Assembly (NCBI GenBank): GCA_964444685.1
Contig: CAYUIG010000009.1
Span: forward strand, 1 to 64,000
Length of the DNA stretch: 64,000 bases
Source: CAYUIG01 sp964444685
Lineage (GTDB): Bacteria > Gemmatimonadota > Gemmatimonadetes > Longimicrobiales > RSA9
Direction of reading: 5' to 3'
Made by a program: the position numbers and the translations under genes. The notes under the pieces were generated by a model. It ran no database searches. It worked only from the letters and a program-made list of their open reading frames with translations, and was not told the DNA's origin. Below, in pieces: positions 35,477-42,839 of this stretch; position 1 is the first letter of the stretch; every line of letters begins with the position of its first letter.

Positions 35477-35511
35477 GGTTGTCTTCGGAAAATCTTCGGT
35501 TTATCATCCGG
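35477..35511 (+). promoter_or_regulatory. shared repair-gene promoter/operator, imuA copy
   Basis: TTGTCT at 35479-35484, 17 nt, then TATCAT at 35502-35507. TTCGG pentamers start at 35484 and 35495 (11 nt apart) with a weaker TCCGG at 35507. The block aligns without gaps to those before dnaE2 and the radical SAM gene. The -10 hexamer ends 5 nt before the ATG, which leaves room only for a leaderless or nearly leaderless transcript, consistent with no SD at imuA. Confidence 0.7.
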
Positions 35512-35512
35512 C

Positions 35513-36256
35513 ATGACCGCCGTCCTCGACCTCCGCCGCTCCCTCGCCGAGCGCTTCCCCGGTGCGCTGCCGCTGGTCTACCGGACGGCCGGGGCGGTCC
35601 CGACGGGCCTCCTGGAGCTGGACCATCTCCTTCCGAACGGCGGTTTCCCCAGAGGCAGGATCACGGTGTGGGCACCCGGCGGCGGTGCGACGGCGGTGCT
35701 GCGTGCCGCGTGTGCGGCGTCGGCGTCGCGGGGTGAGCGGGCTGCGTGGGTGGAGTCGGGGGAGCGGCTGGTGCTCTCGCCGGTGGGTGCGGGGGTGGTG
35801 CAGGCGCGGTCGCCGGGTCCGGTGGAGGCGCTGGCGGCGGGGGAGGAGCTGGCGCGGTCGGGCGGTTTCGGGCTGGTGGTGGTGTCGGTGGGCGAGGTCG
35901 CACGGAGCGGAGTCGTGGCGGGCGCGGTGGTGCGGCTGACGCGCGCGGCGAAGGAGGGTGGCGGCGCGCTGGTGATCGTGAGTGCGGAATCGGGGACGGC
36001 GCATCTGCGCGTGCACTCGCACGTCGCGCCGGAGTCGGTGCGGTGGCGCACGGACCCGTTCGGTGCGCCGGCGGAGCCGGAGTCGGTCGTGGTGGCTGTG
36101 GCTGCATCGTCGCTGGGGTGGAGCGGGAGCACGCGCGTGGAGCTGCCGGTGCGGAGTCACCGCGTGCGCACGGCGCCGGACCCGCTGCTGGTGGATCGGC
36201 GTGGCACGAAGCCGCGCGTGCGCCGGCGCTGGCGCAGGAGGGCGACGTGTCCGTGA
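35513..36256 (+). CDS. imuA: ImuA-like RecA-fold mutasome protein
   Basis: 247 residues resembling ImuA/SulA-type RecA-fold proteins: 'GLLELDHLLPNGGFPRGRIT' (entry to the RecA core), a degenerate P-loop 'WAPGGGATAVL', central strands 'FGLVVVSVGEVA', and a basic C-terminal tail (KPRVRRRWRRRATCP). ImuA works with ImuB and DnaE2 in damage-induced mutagenic translesion synthesis. The gene overlaps imuB by 10 nt and is preceded by the shared promoter block. The P-loop lacks the usual GKT, as often in ImuA, so ATP use is doubtful. Confidence 0.85.
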   Translation: MTAVLDLRRSLAERFPGALPLVYRTAGAVPTGLLELDHLLPNGGFPRGRITVWAPGGGATAVLRAACAASASRGERAAWVESGERLVLSPVGAGVVQARSPGPVEALAAGEELARSGGFGLVVVSVGEVARSGVVAGAVVRLTRAAKEGGGALVIVSAESGTAHLRVHSHVAPESVRWRTDPFGAPAEPESVVVAVAASSLGWSGSTRVELPVRSHRVRTAPDPLLVDRRGTKPRVRRRWRRRATCP

Positions 36257-37557
36257 TCTGCATCGCGGCGGCGTCGTGGCCGTCCGGGACGGGCATGGTC
36301 CTCGAGCGGCTGCTCGAGGTGGTACCGCGTGTTGCACTCGACAACGAGCTCGTGTGGGCGGATGCGCGCGGTCTGCCGGCGGGACGCGTTGCACGTGCGG
36401 CATTGAAGCGTGCGGAGTCGTGCGGCGAGTGTGTGCGTGCGGGGCTCTCCGCGGTACCGGTCGTGGCGCGTGTGGCGGCGGAGTGCGCGCAGCGCGGGGA
36501 TGTGGTGCGTGTGCCGGAGGGCGAGGAAGCGTCGTTCCTCGCGAACCGTTCGCTGGACGTGCTGCATCCGTCCGCGGATCTGCGCGCGATGCTGGATGCG
36601 GTGGGCGTGCGCACGTGCGGCGAGCTGGCGTCGCTCACGCGCGAATCGGTGGAAGTGCGTTTCGGTGCGGATGCGGTGACGCTGTGGCGGCACGCGCGCG
36701 CGGAGGATGCGCGCCGGCTGTTCGGCCGTCCTGCACTCGACCGGCCGAACGGTTCGATCGACTTCGTAGACTACGTGGTCACGGATCCCGAGCGGCTGGT
36801 GTTCGCAACGAACGCGCTGCTCGGCGGCGTGTGTGCAGCACTGGCGGAGCGCGGTGCGCACGCGCGCGCGATGACGCTCGTGCTGCCGCTCGCGAACGGC
36901 GAGAGCTGGCGACGCATCCTGCGACCCGCGCGGCCGACCGCGAGCCGCGCGGCGTGGCTGCGTCTCGCGCGTGCGGTCCTCGAGAAGCTGACCGTGCCCG
37001 ATGCGGTGACGGGCGTCGAGGTGGAAGTCGATGCGCTCGAGCCGGCCGTCTCCGTACAGGGCGACCTCTTCGACCGCGGCTTCGCGACTGCGTCCGCCGC
37101 CGAGACCGCGGTCGCGCGGCTGCTCGAGACGCAGGGGCCGGTGGTGGTGCGCGCGGAGACGAACGACCACCCGCTCGCCGAACGGCGCACGGCGGCGGAG
37201 CCGGTCGGACTCGAGGGAGTGGCGGAGGAGCTCGCCGCGCCCGCCGATGCCATGACAGGCGACGACGAAGGCCGTGTGTCACCGGCGGAGCTGACGCTCC
37301 AGCTCCTGCGTGAGCCGCGGCCGGTGCGGGTGGAGACGACGATGCGGCGCGATCACACGCTGCCGGTGCGCTACCGCGATGGACGGTGGCGGCGGATCGT
37401 GCAGGCGGCCGGACCCGAACGTGTGTCGGGCGGGCAGTGGGAAGCCGCGCCGTACGCGCGCGAGTACTATCGCGCAGTCAACGACGAAGGCTCACTCGTC
37501 TGGCTCTTCCGCGACGGCCGCGACGGCGGCTGGTACCTGCACGGCTGGTGGGACTGA
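36247..37557 (+). CDS. imuB: ImuB, Y-family polymerase-like mutasome protein
   Basis: 436 residues of the DinB/UmuC-like fold without the catalytic acidic set: neither the N-terminal DxDxFF nor the SxDE palm motif is seen, as expected for ImuB, a non-catalytic hub. 'ELVWADARGLPAGR' is typical. Q271-G-D-L-F275 fits a beta-clamp-binding motif. The C-terminus ends 'EYYRAVNDEGSLVWLFRDGR'. GTG 36247 has AGGAGGG 4 nt upstream inside imuA, so translation is coupled. dnaE2 lies 9 kb away rather than in this operon. Stop abuts the aldehyde dehydrogenase stop (TGATCA). Confidence 0.88.
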   Translation: MSVICIAAASWPSGTGMVLERLLEVVPRVALDNELVWADARGLPAGRVARAALKRAESCGECVRAGLSAVPVVARVAAECAQRGDVVRVPEGEEASFLANRSLDVLHPSADLRAMLDAVGVRTCGELASLTRESVEVRFGADAVTLWRHARAEDARRLFGRPALDRPNGSIDFVDYVVTDPERLVFATNALLGGVCAALAERGAHARAMTLVLPLANGESWRRILRPARPTASRAAWLRLARAVLEKLTVPDAVTGVEVEVDALEPAVSVQGDLFDRGFATASAAETAVARLLETQGPVVVRAETNDHPLAERRTAAEPVGLEGVAEELAAPADAMTGDDEGRVSPAELTLQLLREPRPVRVETTMRRDHTLPVRYRDGRWRRIVQAAGPERVSGGQWEAAPYAREYYRAVNDEGSLVWLFRDGRDGGWYLHGWWD

Positions 37558-38940
37558 TCATTCCACCGCACGCGCGTCCGACCCTTCGATCGACACACTC
37601 TTGATGTTCACGAACTCGCGAATGCCGAAGTCGGCCAGCTCGCGCCCATAGCCGGAGGCCTTCACGCCGCCGAACGGCAGGCGCGGATCGCTCGCGACCA
37701 TCGCGTTGATGAATACGAGCCCGGCTTCGATATCGGCGATGAAACGCTCTCGCTCGTTCGCATCGTTCGTCCATGCCGCGGCGCCGAGACCGAACTTCGT
37801 CGCATTCGCGAGTTCGATCGCGTGGTCCAGGTCGCGCGCCGTGAAGAGCGATGCGACGGGACCGAACAGCTCGTCGCGCGCCGCGGGCGAATCCGGCGGG
37901 ATGTCGTCGAGGACGGTCGGCGCGTAGAACCAGCCGGGCCGGTCCAGCGGCTCGCCGCCGAGCAGGAGCGTGGCCCCGGCGTCGAGTGTCGCACGCACCT
38001 GTGCGTGCAGTTCGTCGCGGATCTTCTCCGTTGCCAGCGGGCCCACATCGGTGTCGTCGTGCAGCGGGTCGCCGACGCGGAGCGCGGCCATGCGTTCGAC
38101 GAAGCGTTCGCGGAACGCGGGCATGATGCGCTCGTGCACGATGAAGCGCTTCGCCGCGATGCAGGACTGGCCGTTGTTGATCACGCGTGCCTTCACCGCC
38201 GTCTCGACCGCGCGCTCGAGGTCGGCGGAGGGCATGACGATGAACGGGTCGCTCCCGCCCAGCTCGAGCACGCTCTTCTTCAGGTTGTGTCCTGCCGCCT
38301 CGCCCACGGCGCGGCCCGCGCCCTCGCTGCCGGTGAGAGTGATGGCGGCGACGCGCGAGTCGTCGATGACGCGTCGCACGCGGTCGGATCCGATGAGCAG
38401 CGTCTGGAACACGCCGTCGGGCGCGCCGGCCGCGCGGAAGACCTCTTCGATCATGAGCGCGCAGCGCGAGACGTTGGACGCGTGCTTGAGCAAACCGGTG
38501 TTGCCGGCGGCGAGGGCGGGCGCGGCGAAGCGGAAGACCTGCCAGAAGGGGAAATTCCAGGGCATGACGGCGAGAACCGGCCCGATCGGCTGGAAGGCGA
38601 CGAAGCTCTTCTGCGCGCTCGTGTCGACTTCGCGCGGTGCCAGCAGCGCGGCGGCGTGCTCGGCGTAGTAGCGGCAGACCCACGCGCACTTCTCCGTCTC
38701 GGCGACGGCCGCAGAGAGGGGCTTGCCCATCTCGAGAGTCATCGTGCGGCCGTACTCATCCTTGCGTTCCTGGAGGATGTCCGCGGCGCGAGCCAGGACG
38801 CGCGCGCGTTCGTCGAGGCCGGTGCGGCGCCATTTCGCGAAGGCAACTCGTGAACGTTCGAGCGCTGCGTCCAGAGCGGCGTCGGTCAGCTCATCGAAGG
38901 TTTCGAGGGTTTCGCCGGTGGTTGGGTTGATCGACTTCAT
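37558..38940 (-). CDS. NAD(P)-dependent succinate-semialdehyde dehydrogenase type ALDH
   Basis: 460 residues of the aldehyde dehydrogenase superfamily. Catalytic C260 in 'NNGQSCIAAKRF', general base E226 in 'ELGGSDPF', cofactor loop 'TLTGSEGAGRAVG' and oxyanion N129 in 'MPWNFPF'. The short N-terminus (MKSINPTTGETLETF) and overall sequence match the Sad/YneI-type succinate semialdehyde dehydrogenases; the substrate is inferred. Convergent with imuB with no gap between stops. No GABA transaminase is nearby. A short GAGTCGG repeat lies just upstream of its start. Confidence 0.9.
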   Translation of the reverse strand: MKSINPTTGETLETFDELTDAALDAALERSRVAFAKWRRTGLDERARVLARAADILQERKDEYGRTMTLEMGKPLSAAVAETEKCAWVCRYYAEHAAALLAPREVDTSAQKSFVAFQPIGPVLAVMPWNFPFWQVFRFAAPALAAGNTGLLKHASNVSRCALMIEEVFRAAGAPDGVFQTLLIGSDRVRRVIDDSRVAAITLTGSEGAGRAVGEAAGHNLKKSVLELGGSDPFIVMPSADLERAVETAVKARVINNGQSCIAAKRFIVHERIMPAFRERFVERMAALRVGDPLHDDTDVGPLATEKIRDELHAQVRATLDAGATLLLGGEPLDRPGWFYAPTVLDDIPPDSPAARDELFGPVASLFTARDLDHAIELANATKFGLGAAAWTNDANERERFIADIEAGLVFINAMVASDPRLPFGGVKASGYGRELADFGIREFVNIKSVSIEGSDARAVE

Positions 38941-38944
38941 TTTC

Positions 38945-38969
38945 GAGTCGGGAGTCGGGAGTCCAGATT
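38945..38969 (+). repeat. short GAGTCGG heptamer repeat (solo, family A-like)
   Basis: GAGTCGG GAGTCGG GAGTCC followed by AGATTC, only 4 nt upstream of the aldehyde dehydrogenase ATG on the other strand. The 7-nt period and GAGTC core match family A, but the unit has CGG instead of TGG and there is no clear inverted arm. It is either a decayed relative or a related family. Confidence 0.6.
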
Positions 38970-39033
38970 CGTGGAACGGCGGGAATGTAGCGGTTCGGAT
39001 GAACCGTCACACGAGCGGCGGGTAGGTTCCTGC

Positions 39034-40041
39034 ATGTACTCGACCTGTCTGTTCTGCAACAAGCCGCTCGGGGCGAACGCCGTCCTGGAGGAGTTCCCGG
39101 TCGGGCGGCGGCTCGCGTTCGACGCGGACAAGGGGCGGTTGTGGGTGGTGTGCCGCAAGTGCGAGCGGTGGAACCTGTCGCCGATCGAGGAGCGCTGGGA
39201 GGCCATCGAGGCGGCGGAGCGGGTGTTCCGCGAAACGCGCATGCGGGTCTCGACCGACAACATCGGGCTCGCGCGCCACGGGGAAGGGCTGGAGCTCGTG
39301 CGCATCGGGCAACCCATGAGGCCGGAGTTCGCCGCCTGGCGCTACGGCGATCAGTTCGGCCGGCGCCGCAGGCGAGCGATCGCCATCGGTGTCGGTGCGG
39401 GTGCGGTGGTCGGCACCATCGCCGTGGCCGGCATGGTGTCGGGCGTGCTCTCCGGCTACGTCCTAAGCCAGTCCGGCAACTTCGTGAAGATCTTCACCAA
39501 TGCGCGCACGGTGCTCAAGGTGCCCACGGCGGAAGGCGAGGTCGTGAAGCTGAAGTCGCCGGATCTCCTGGGCGCGCGGCTGCGCCACGACGGGGATGGT
39601 CGCTGGTCGGTGATCGTCGGGAAGAAGGAGAAGGAGCGGGTGTTCGAGGGGTCCGACGCGGAGCGTGTCGCCGGACTCATCATGCCGAAGATCAACGCGA
39701 ACGGCGCGCGCGCGCAGAGCGTGCAGGAAGCCGTGCGCGAGATCGATCGGAGGGGTGGACCGCAGGCGTACCTGGCCGAGCTGATCCGCCATCCGCCGAG
39801 ATCTTCGCGCCGCTTGAAGAAGGGGGAGGACGATGCGCCGCATCTCGGCAGGCTGCCGACACCCGCGAAGCTCGCGCTGGAGATGGCACTGCACGAGGAG
39901 CAGGAGCGCCGCGCACTGGAGGGCGAGCTGAAGGCGCTGGAGATCGCGTGGCAGGCGGCCGAAGAGGTCGCCGCGATCTCGGATGACCTCCTGCTGTCCG
40001 ACGAAGTGCGCTCCTTCCTGGCCCGAGCGAAGGCGCGCTGA
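39034..40041 (+). CDS. hypothetical zinc-ribbon membrane protein
   Basis: 335 residues, no family recognised. The N-terminal zinc-ribbon pattern is CLFC (C5/C8) ... CRKC ('VVCRKCERWNLSP', about 40-50). A transmembrane helix follows near 118-145 ('AIAIGVGAGAVVGTIAVAGM'), then a soluble domain ('RLRHDGDGRWSVIVGKKEKE') and a helical C-terminus rich in Glu/Ala (LEMALHEEQERRALEGELKAL), possibly coiled coil. ATG 39034 places the first CxxC at the start. Convergent with the ADOP permease gene. Confidence 0.65.
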   Translation: MYSTCLFCNKPLGANAVLEEFPVGRRLAFDADKGRLWVVCRKCERWNLSPIEERWEAIEAAERVFRETRMRVSTDNIGLARHGEGLELVRIGQPMRPEFAAWRYGDQFGRRRRRAIAIGVGAGAVVGTIAVAGMVSGVLSGYVLSQSGNFVKIFTNARTVLKVPTAEGEVVKLKSPDLLGARLRHDGDGRWSVIVGKKEKERVFEGSDAERVAGLIMPKINANGARAQSVQEAVREIDRRGGPQAYLAELIRHPPRSSRRLKKGEDDAPHLGRLPTPAKLALEMALHEEQERRALEGELKALEIAWQAAEEVAAISDDLLLSDEVRSFLARAKAR

Positions 40042-40047
40042 CGTTCG

Positions 40048-42486
40048 TCACTCCGTGCGCAGCGTCCGGATCGGATCCAGCCGCGCCGCACGTCGTGCCG
40101 GCCACCACACCGCGAGCAGTGCGATCACCACGAGAATGCCCGCGGCAGCGCCGAACGATGCCGCATCACGTGGCGCGACGCCGATCAGCAGGTCATCGAG
40201 TGCGCGCGTTGCCGCCGCTGCGCCCGCCAGTCCGATCAGTGCACCGGCGGCGACGATGACACCGGCCTGGCGCAGGAAGAGTCCCACCACGGATGCCGGG
40301 CGCGCACCGAGCGCGATGCGGATGCCGACTTCGCGTGCGCGCTGGCCCACGGCGAACGCGATCACGCCGTAGAGTCCGACCGCCGCGAGGATGAGCGCCA
40401 ACAGCGCGAACAGTCCGAGCACCCCGCCCGCGAGACGCTGCCCACCCAGCGTGACGCCGCGCTGATCCTCGAGCGGGCGGACCGATGACACCGACCATCC
40501 CGGTGCGCTCTCACGAACCGCGGCGGAAGCTGCATCGGCCACGCGCATCGGATCGCCATCCGTGCGGACGTAGAACACGGGCGGCCGCGGCATCTGCAAT
40601 GTCGGTATGTAGAGCAGCGGCTCGGCCGGTGTGGTGAGCGAGATCGTGCGCGCATCGTGTGCGAGGCCGACGATCGTGAAGTGCAGGTCGCCGAACGAGA
40701 CGCGCGTGCCGATCGGATCGCGGTTGCCGAGGTAGCGTCGTACGAACGCTTCGTTGACCACCGCCGCGCCCGTAGCGCCTTCGCGATCGCGTTCCTCGAT
40801 GCCGCGGCCGCGCAGGATCGGAATGCGCAGGGTCTCGAAGAAGGCGGGCCCCACGTGATCCACGCGCACCCCCATGTCCTCGCCTGCGCCGGGCACGTAG
40901 CCTTCGATGTCGGCGCCGCGACGCGGTCCGAAGCCGGTCAGCGGCACGGCCCACCCCCACGTGGCGGACTGCACGCCGGGCAGTGCACCGAGACGTTCGC
41001 GGACCTGCAGTGCGACGACGGCCGGATCGCCTCGCGGTGTGCCGGGGACCGGTCCCGCGTCGATCAACAGTACGCTCGATGTGTCGAAGCCGGGGTCGAC
41101 GCCGTAGGCACTGCGAAGCGTGCGCACGAGGAGCACGGCGCCGACGAGGAGCACGACGGAAACCGCGATCTGTGCCGCGACGAGTGCACTCCGCAGCACG
41201 CTGCGCGTGCTCTCGGCGCTCGTCGCATCCGTGCGCAGGACGGTGGCGAGATCGCGACGTGTTGCGCGCAGTGCAGGGACGAGCCCGAACAGCGCTGCGG
41301 TTGCGATCGACGCGAGCGCAGCGAATCCGAGGAGACGCGCATCGGGCTGCATGGTGGCCGAGGCGCCGACCGCGTTCGCAAGGTCCTCCATTCCGCCTGC
41401 AAGGTCGCCGACCCAGACGGCGACGAGCAGACCGGCCGCGCCGCCGAGCAGCGAGAGCACGAGGCTCTCCGTGAGGAGCTGGCGGATGAGACGATGGCGG
41501 CTTGCGCCGAGCGAGAGGCGGACACCGACTTCGCGGCCGCGGCCCGCCGCGCGCGCGAGCAGCAGACCGGCGACGTTGGCGCAGCAGAGCAGGAGTACCA
41601 GGCCTGCTGCGGCGCCGAGGATGCCGGCCACGCCGACGATCGCGGTGCGCGCTGTCGGCGGCACGCGCACGTGAGCCTCGGGCAGGACCGTGAGCCGTCG
41701 ACCCGCGCCGCTGACATCGCTCCATGCCTGCGGATGGATGTCGTGCAGCCGAGCCGCGGCGAGATCCATGGCGCTCTGCGCGGCCTCGATTGCTACGCCC
41801 GGCGCGAGACGGGCGACCATCGCGAAGTCGCGATTCGTCCGGTTCTCGATGTCCATGACGATGCCGAGTCTCTCGGCAGCGGCCACCGGCACCCACAGCC
41901 TGGCCGGCGCAGTGCGCGTGAAGCCCATGAAGCCGGGCGGCGCAATGCCGACCACCTCCAGCGCGCGACCGTTCACGCGCAGCGTACTGCCGATGACGCG
42001 CGTGTCCGCGCCGAGGCGTGTCTGCCAGAACTCGTGCGACACGACCACGACATCACCCGCGGTGGCCTCCGCAACCCGGTCGAACGTCCGTCCCATGAAC
42101 GGCCGCACGCCCAGCACGTCGAAGTAGTTCGCCGTGACGATCATGCCATCGACGGCCTCGAGACCGGCGTTCTCACCCACGCCGAGTGTGGCACCGGTCC
42201 ACGCAGCAACGCCGGTGAAGGCGGGCTCCCTGGTCAGGTCACGCCAGTCGGGATACGCGGACGTGCCGAAGGCGGGACCGCTGTAGTCGCTCGTGAAGAC
42301 CGCGACGAGGCGCTCGGGATGTCCAAGGCCCTCCGGCGGGCGGAGCAGCACCGCGTGGATCAGGCCGAACACCGCCGTGTTCGCGCCGATGCCGAGCGCG
42401 ATCGTTAGCACGGCCGCGAGCGCGAAGCCCGGACGACGCGCGAGCGTGCGGAACGCGAAGCGCACATCCTGGCGGAGACCATCCAT
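40048..42486 (-). CDS. ADOP-family FtsX-like ABC permease
   Basis: 812 residues. N-terminal 'DVRFAFRTLARRPGFALAAV', first transmembrane helix, a large periplasmic MacB-type domain (about 50-250), three helices, then a second periplasmic domain and three final helices ending in an FtsX domain. This duplicated layout defines the Acidobacterial duplicated orphan permeases, which usually lack a neighbouring ATPase gene, as here. Substrate unknown (MacB-like efflux or lipoprotein-type mechanotransmission). ATG 42486 chosen for GGGAGA 6-7 nt upstream. Divergent from the DUF5916 gene. Confidence 0.92.
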   Translation of the reverse strand: MDGLRQDVRFAFRTLARRPGFALAAVLTIALGIGANTAVFGLIHAVLLRPPEGLGHPERLVAVFTSDYSGPAFGTSAYPDWRDLTREPAFTGVAAWTGATLGVGENAGLEAVDGMIVTANYFDVLGVRPFMGRTFDRVAEATAGDVVVVSHEFWQTRLGADTRVIGSTLRVNGRALEVVGIAPPGFMGFTRTAPARLWVPVAAAERLGIVMDIENRTNRDFAMVARLAPGVAIEAAQSAMDLAAARLHDIHPQAWSDVSGAGRRLTVLPEAHVRVPPTARTAIVGVAGILGAAAGLVLLLCCANVAGLLLARAAGRGREVGVRLSLGASRHRLIRQLLTESLVLSLLGGAAGLLVAVWVGDLAGGMEDLANAVGASATMQPDARLLGFAALASIATAALFGLVPALRATRRDLATVLRTDATSAESTRSVLRSALVAAQIAVSVVLLVGAVLLVRTLRSAYGVDPGFDTSSVLLIDAGPVPGTPRGDPAVVALQVRERLGALPGVQSATWGWAVPLTGFGPRRGADIEGYVPGAGEDMGVRVDHVGPAFFETLRIPILRGRGIEERDREGATGAAVVNEAFVRRYLGNRDPIGTRVSFGDLHFTIVGLAHDARTISLTTPAEPLLYIPTLQMPRPPVFYVRTDGDPMRVADAASAAVRESAPGWSVSSVRPLEDQRGVTLGGQRLAGGVLGLFALLALILAAVGLYGVIAFAVGQRAREVGIRIALGARPASVVGLFLRQAGVIVAAGALIGLAGAAAATRALDDLLIGVAPRDAASFGAAAGILVVIALLAVWWPARRAARLDPIRTLRTE

Positions 42487-42579
42487 GATCGTTCTCCCGA
42501 TGGAGTCGCCCGTGATCATCCAAGCCGCGTGCCAGGCACGCCGCAGGTCGCAACTCGTGGCGTAGTCACGCCCTCGACG

Positions 42580-42593
42580 TCGCGTCGACGCGA
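42580..42593. promoter_or_regulatory. perfect 14-bp palindrome in divergent intergenic region
   Basis: TCGCGTCGACGCGA is fully self-complementary and lies in the 353-nt gap (42487-42839) between the divergent ADOP permease and DUF5916 genes. It could be an operator for either, but GC-rich palindromes also arise by chance. I see no gene or repeat family in the rest of this gap. Confidence 0.35.
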
Positions 42594-42839
42594 ACCGTCC
42601 GTCCGGTCGCGGGACGAACCCTTCCGTAATCGGACGCAGTGTTCAGGTCTCACATGCGTACTCCGTCCCTCCGCGCCCGCGCTTCACCCCGGAATCCGAT
42701 TCAATCGTCCACGATCCCGTCGGCATCAGAACAACGGGCGCGGCGTGCGCGTAGGTACGGGCGTCGCGGGTCGTGCAACCCTGCGACCTCGTGCGCCCGT
42801 CCAATGCTGCAACGTCGGACACCACAACCCGAGGAACGC

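Noticed and set aside
36247..37557. Active Y-family polymerase
   Set aside because: Catalytic acidic motifs are missing and a clamp-binding QGDLF is present, so the non-catalytic ImuB assignment fits better.
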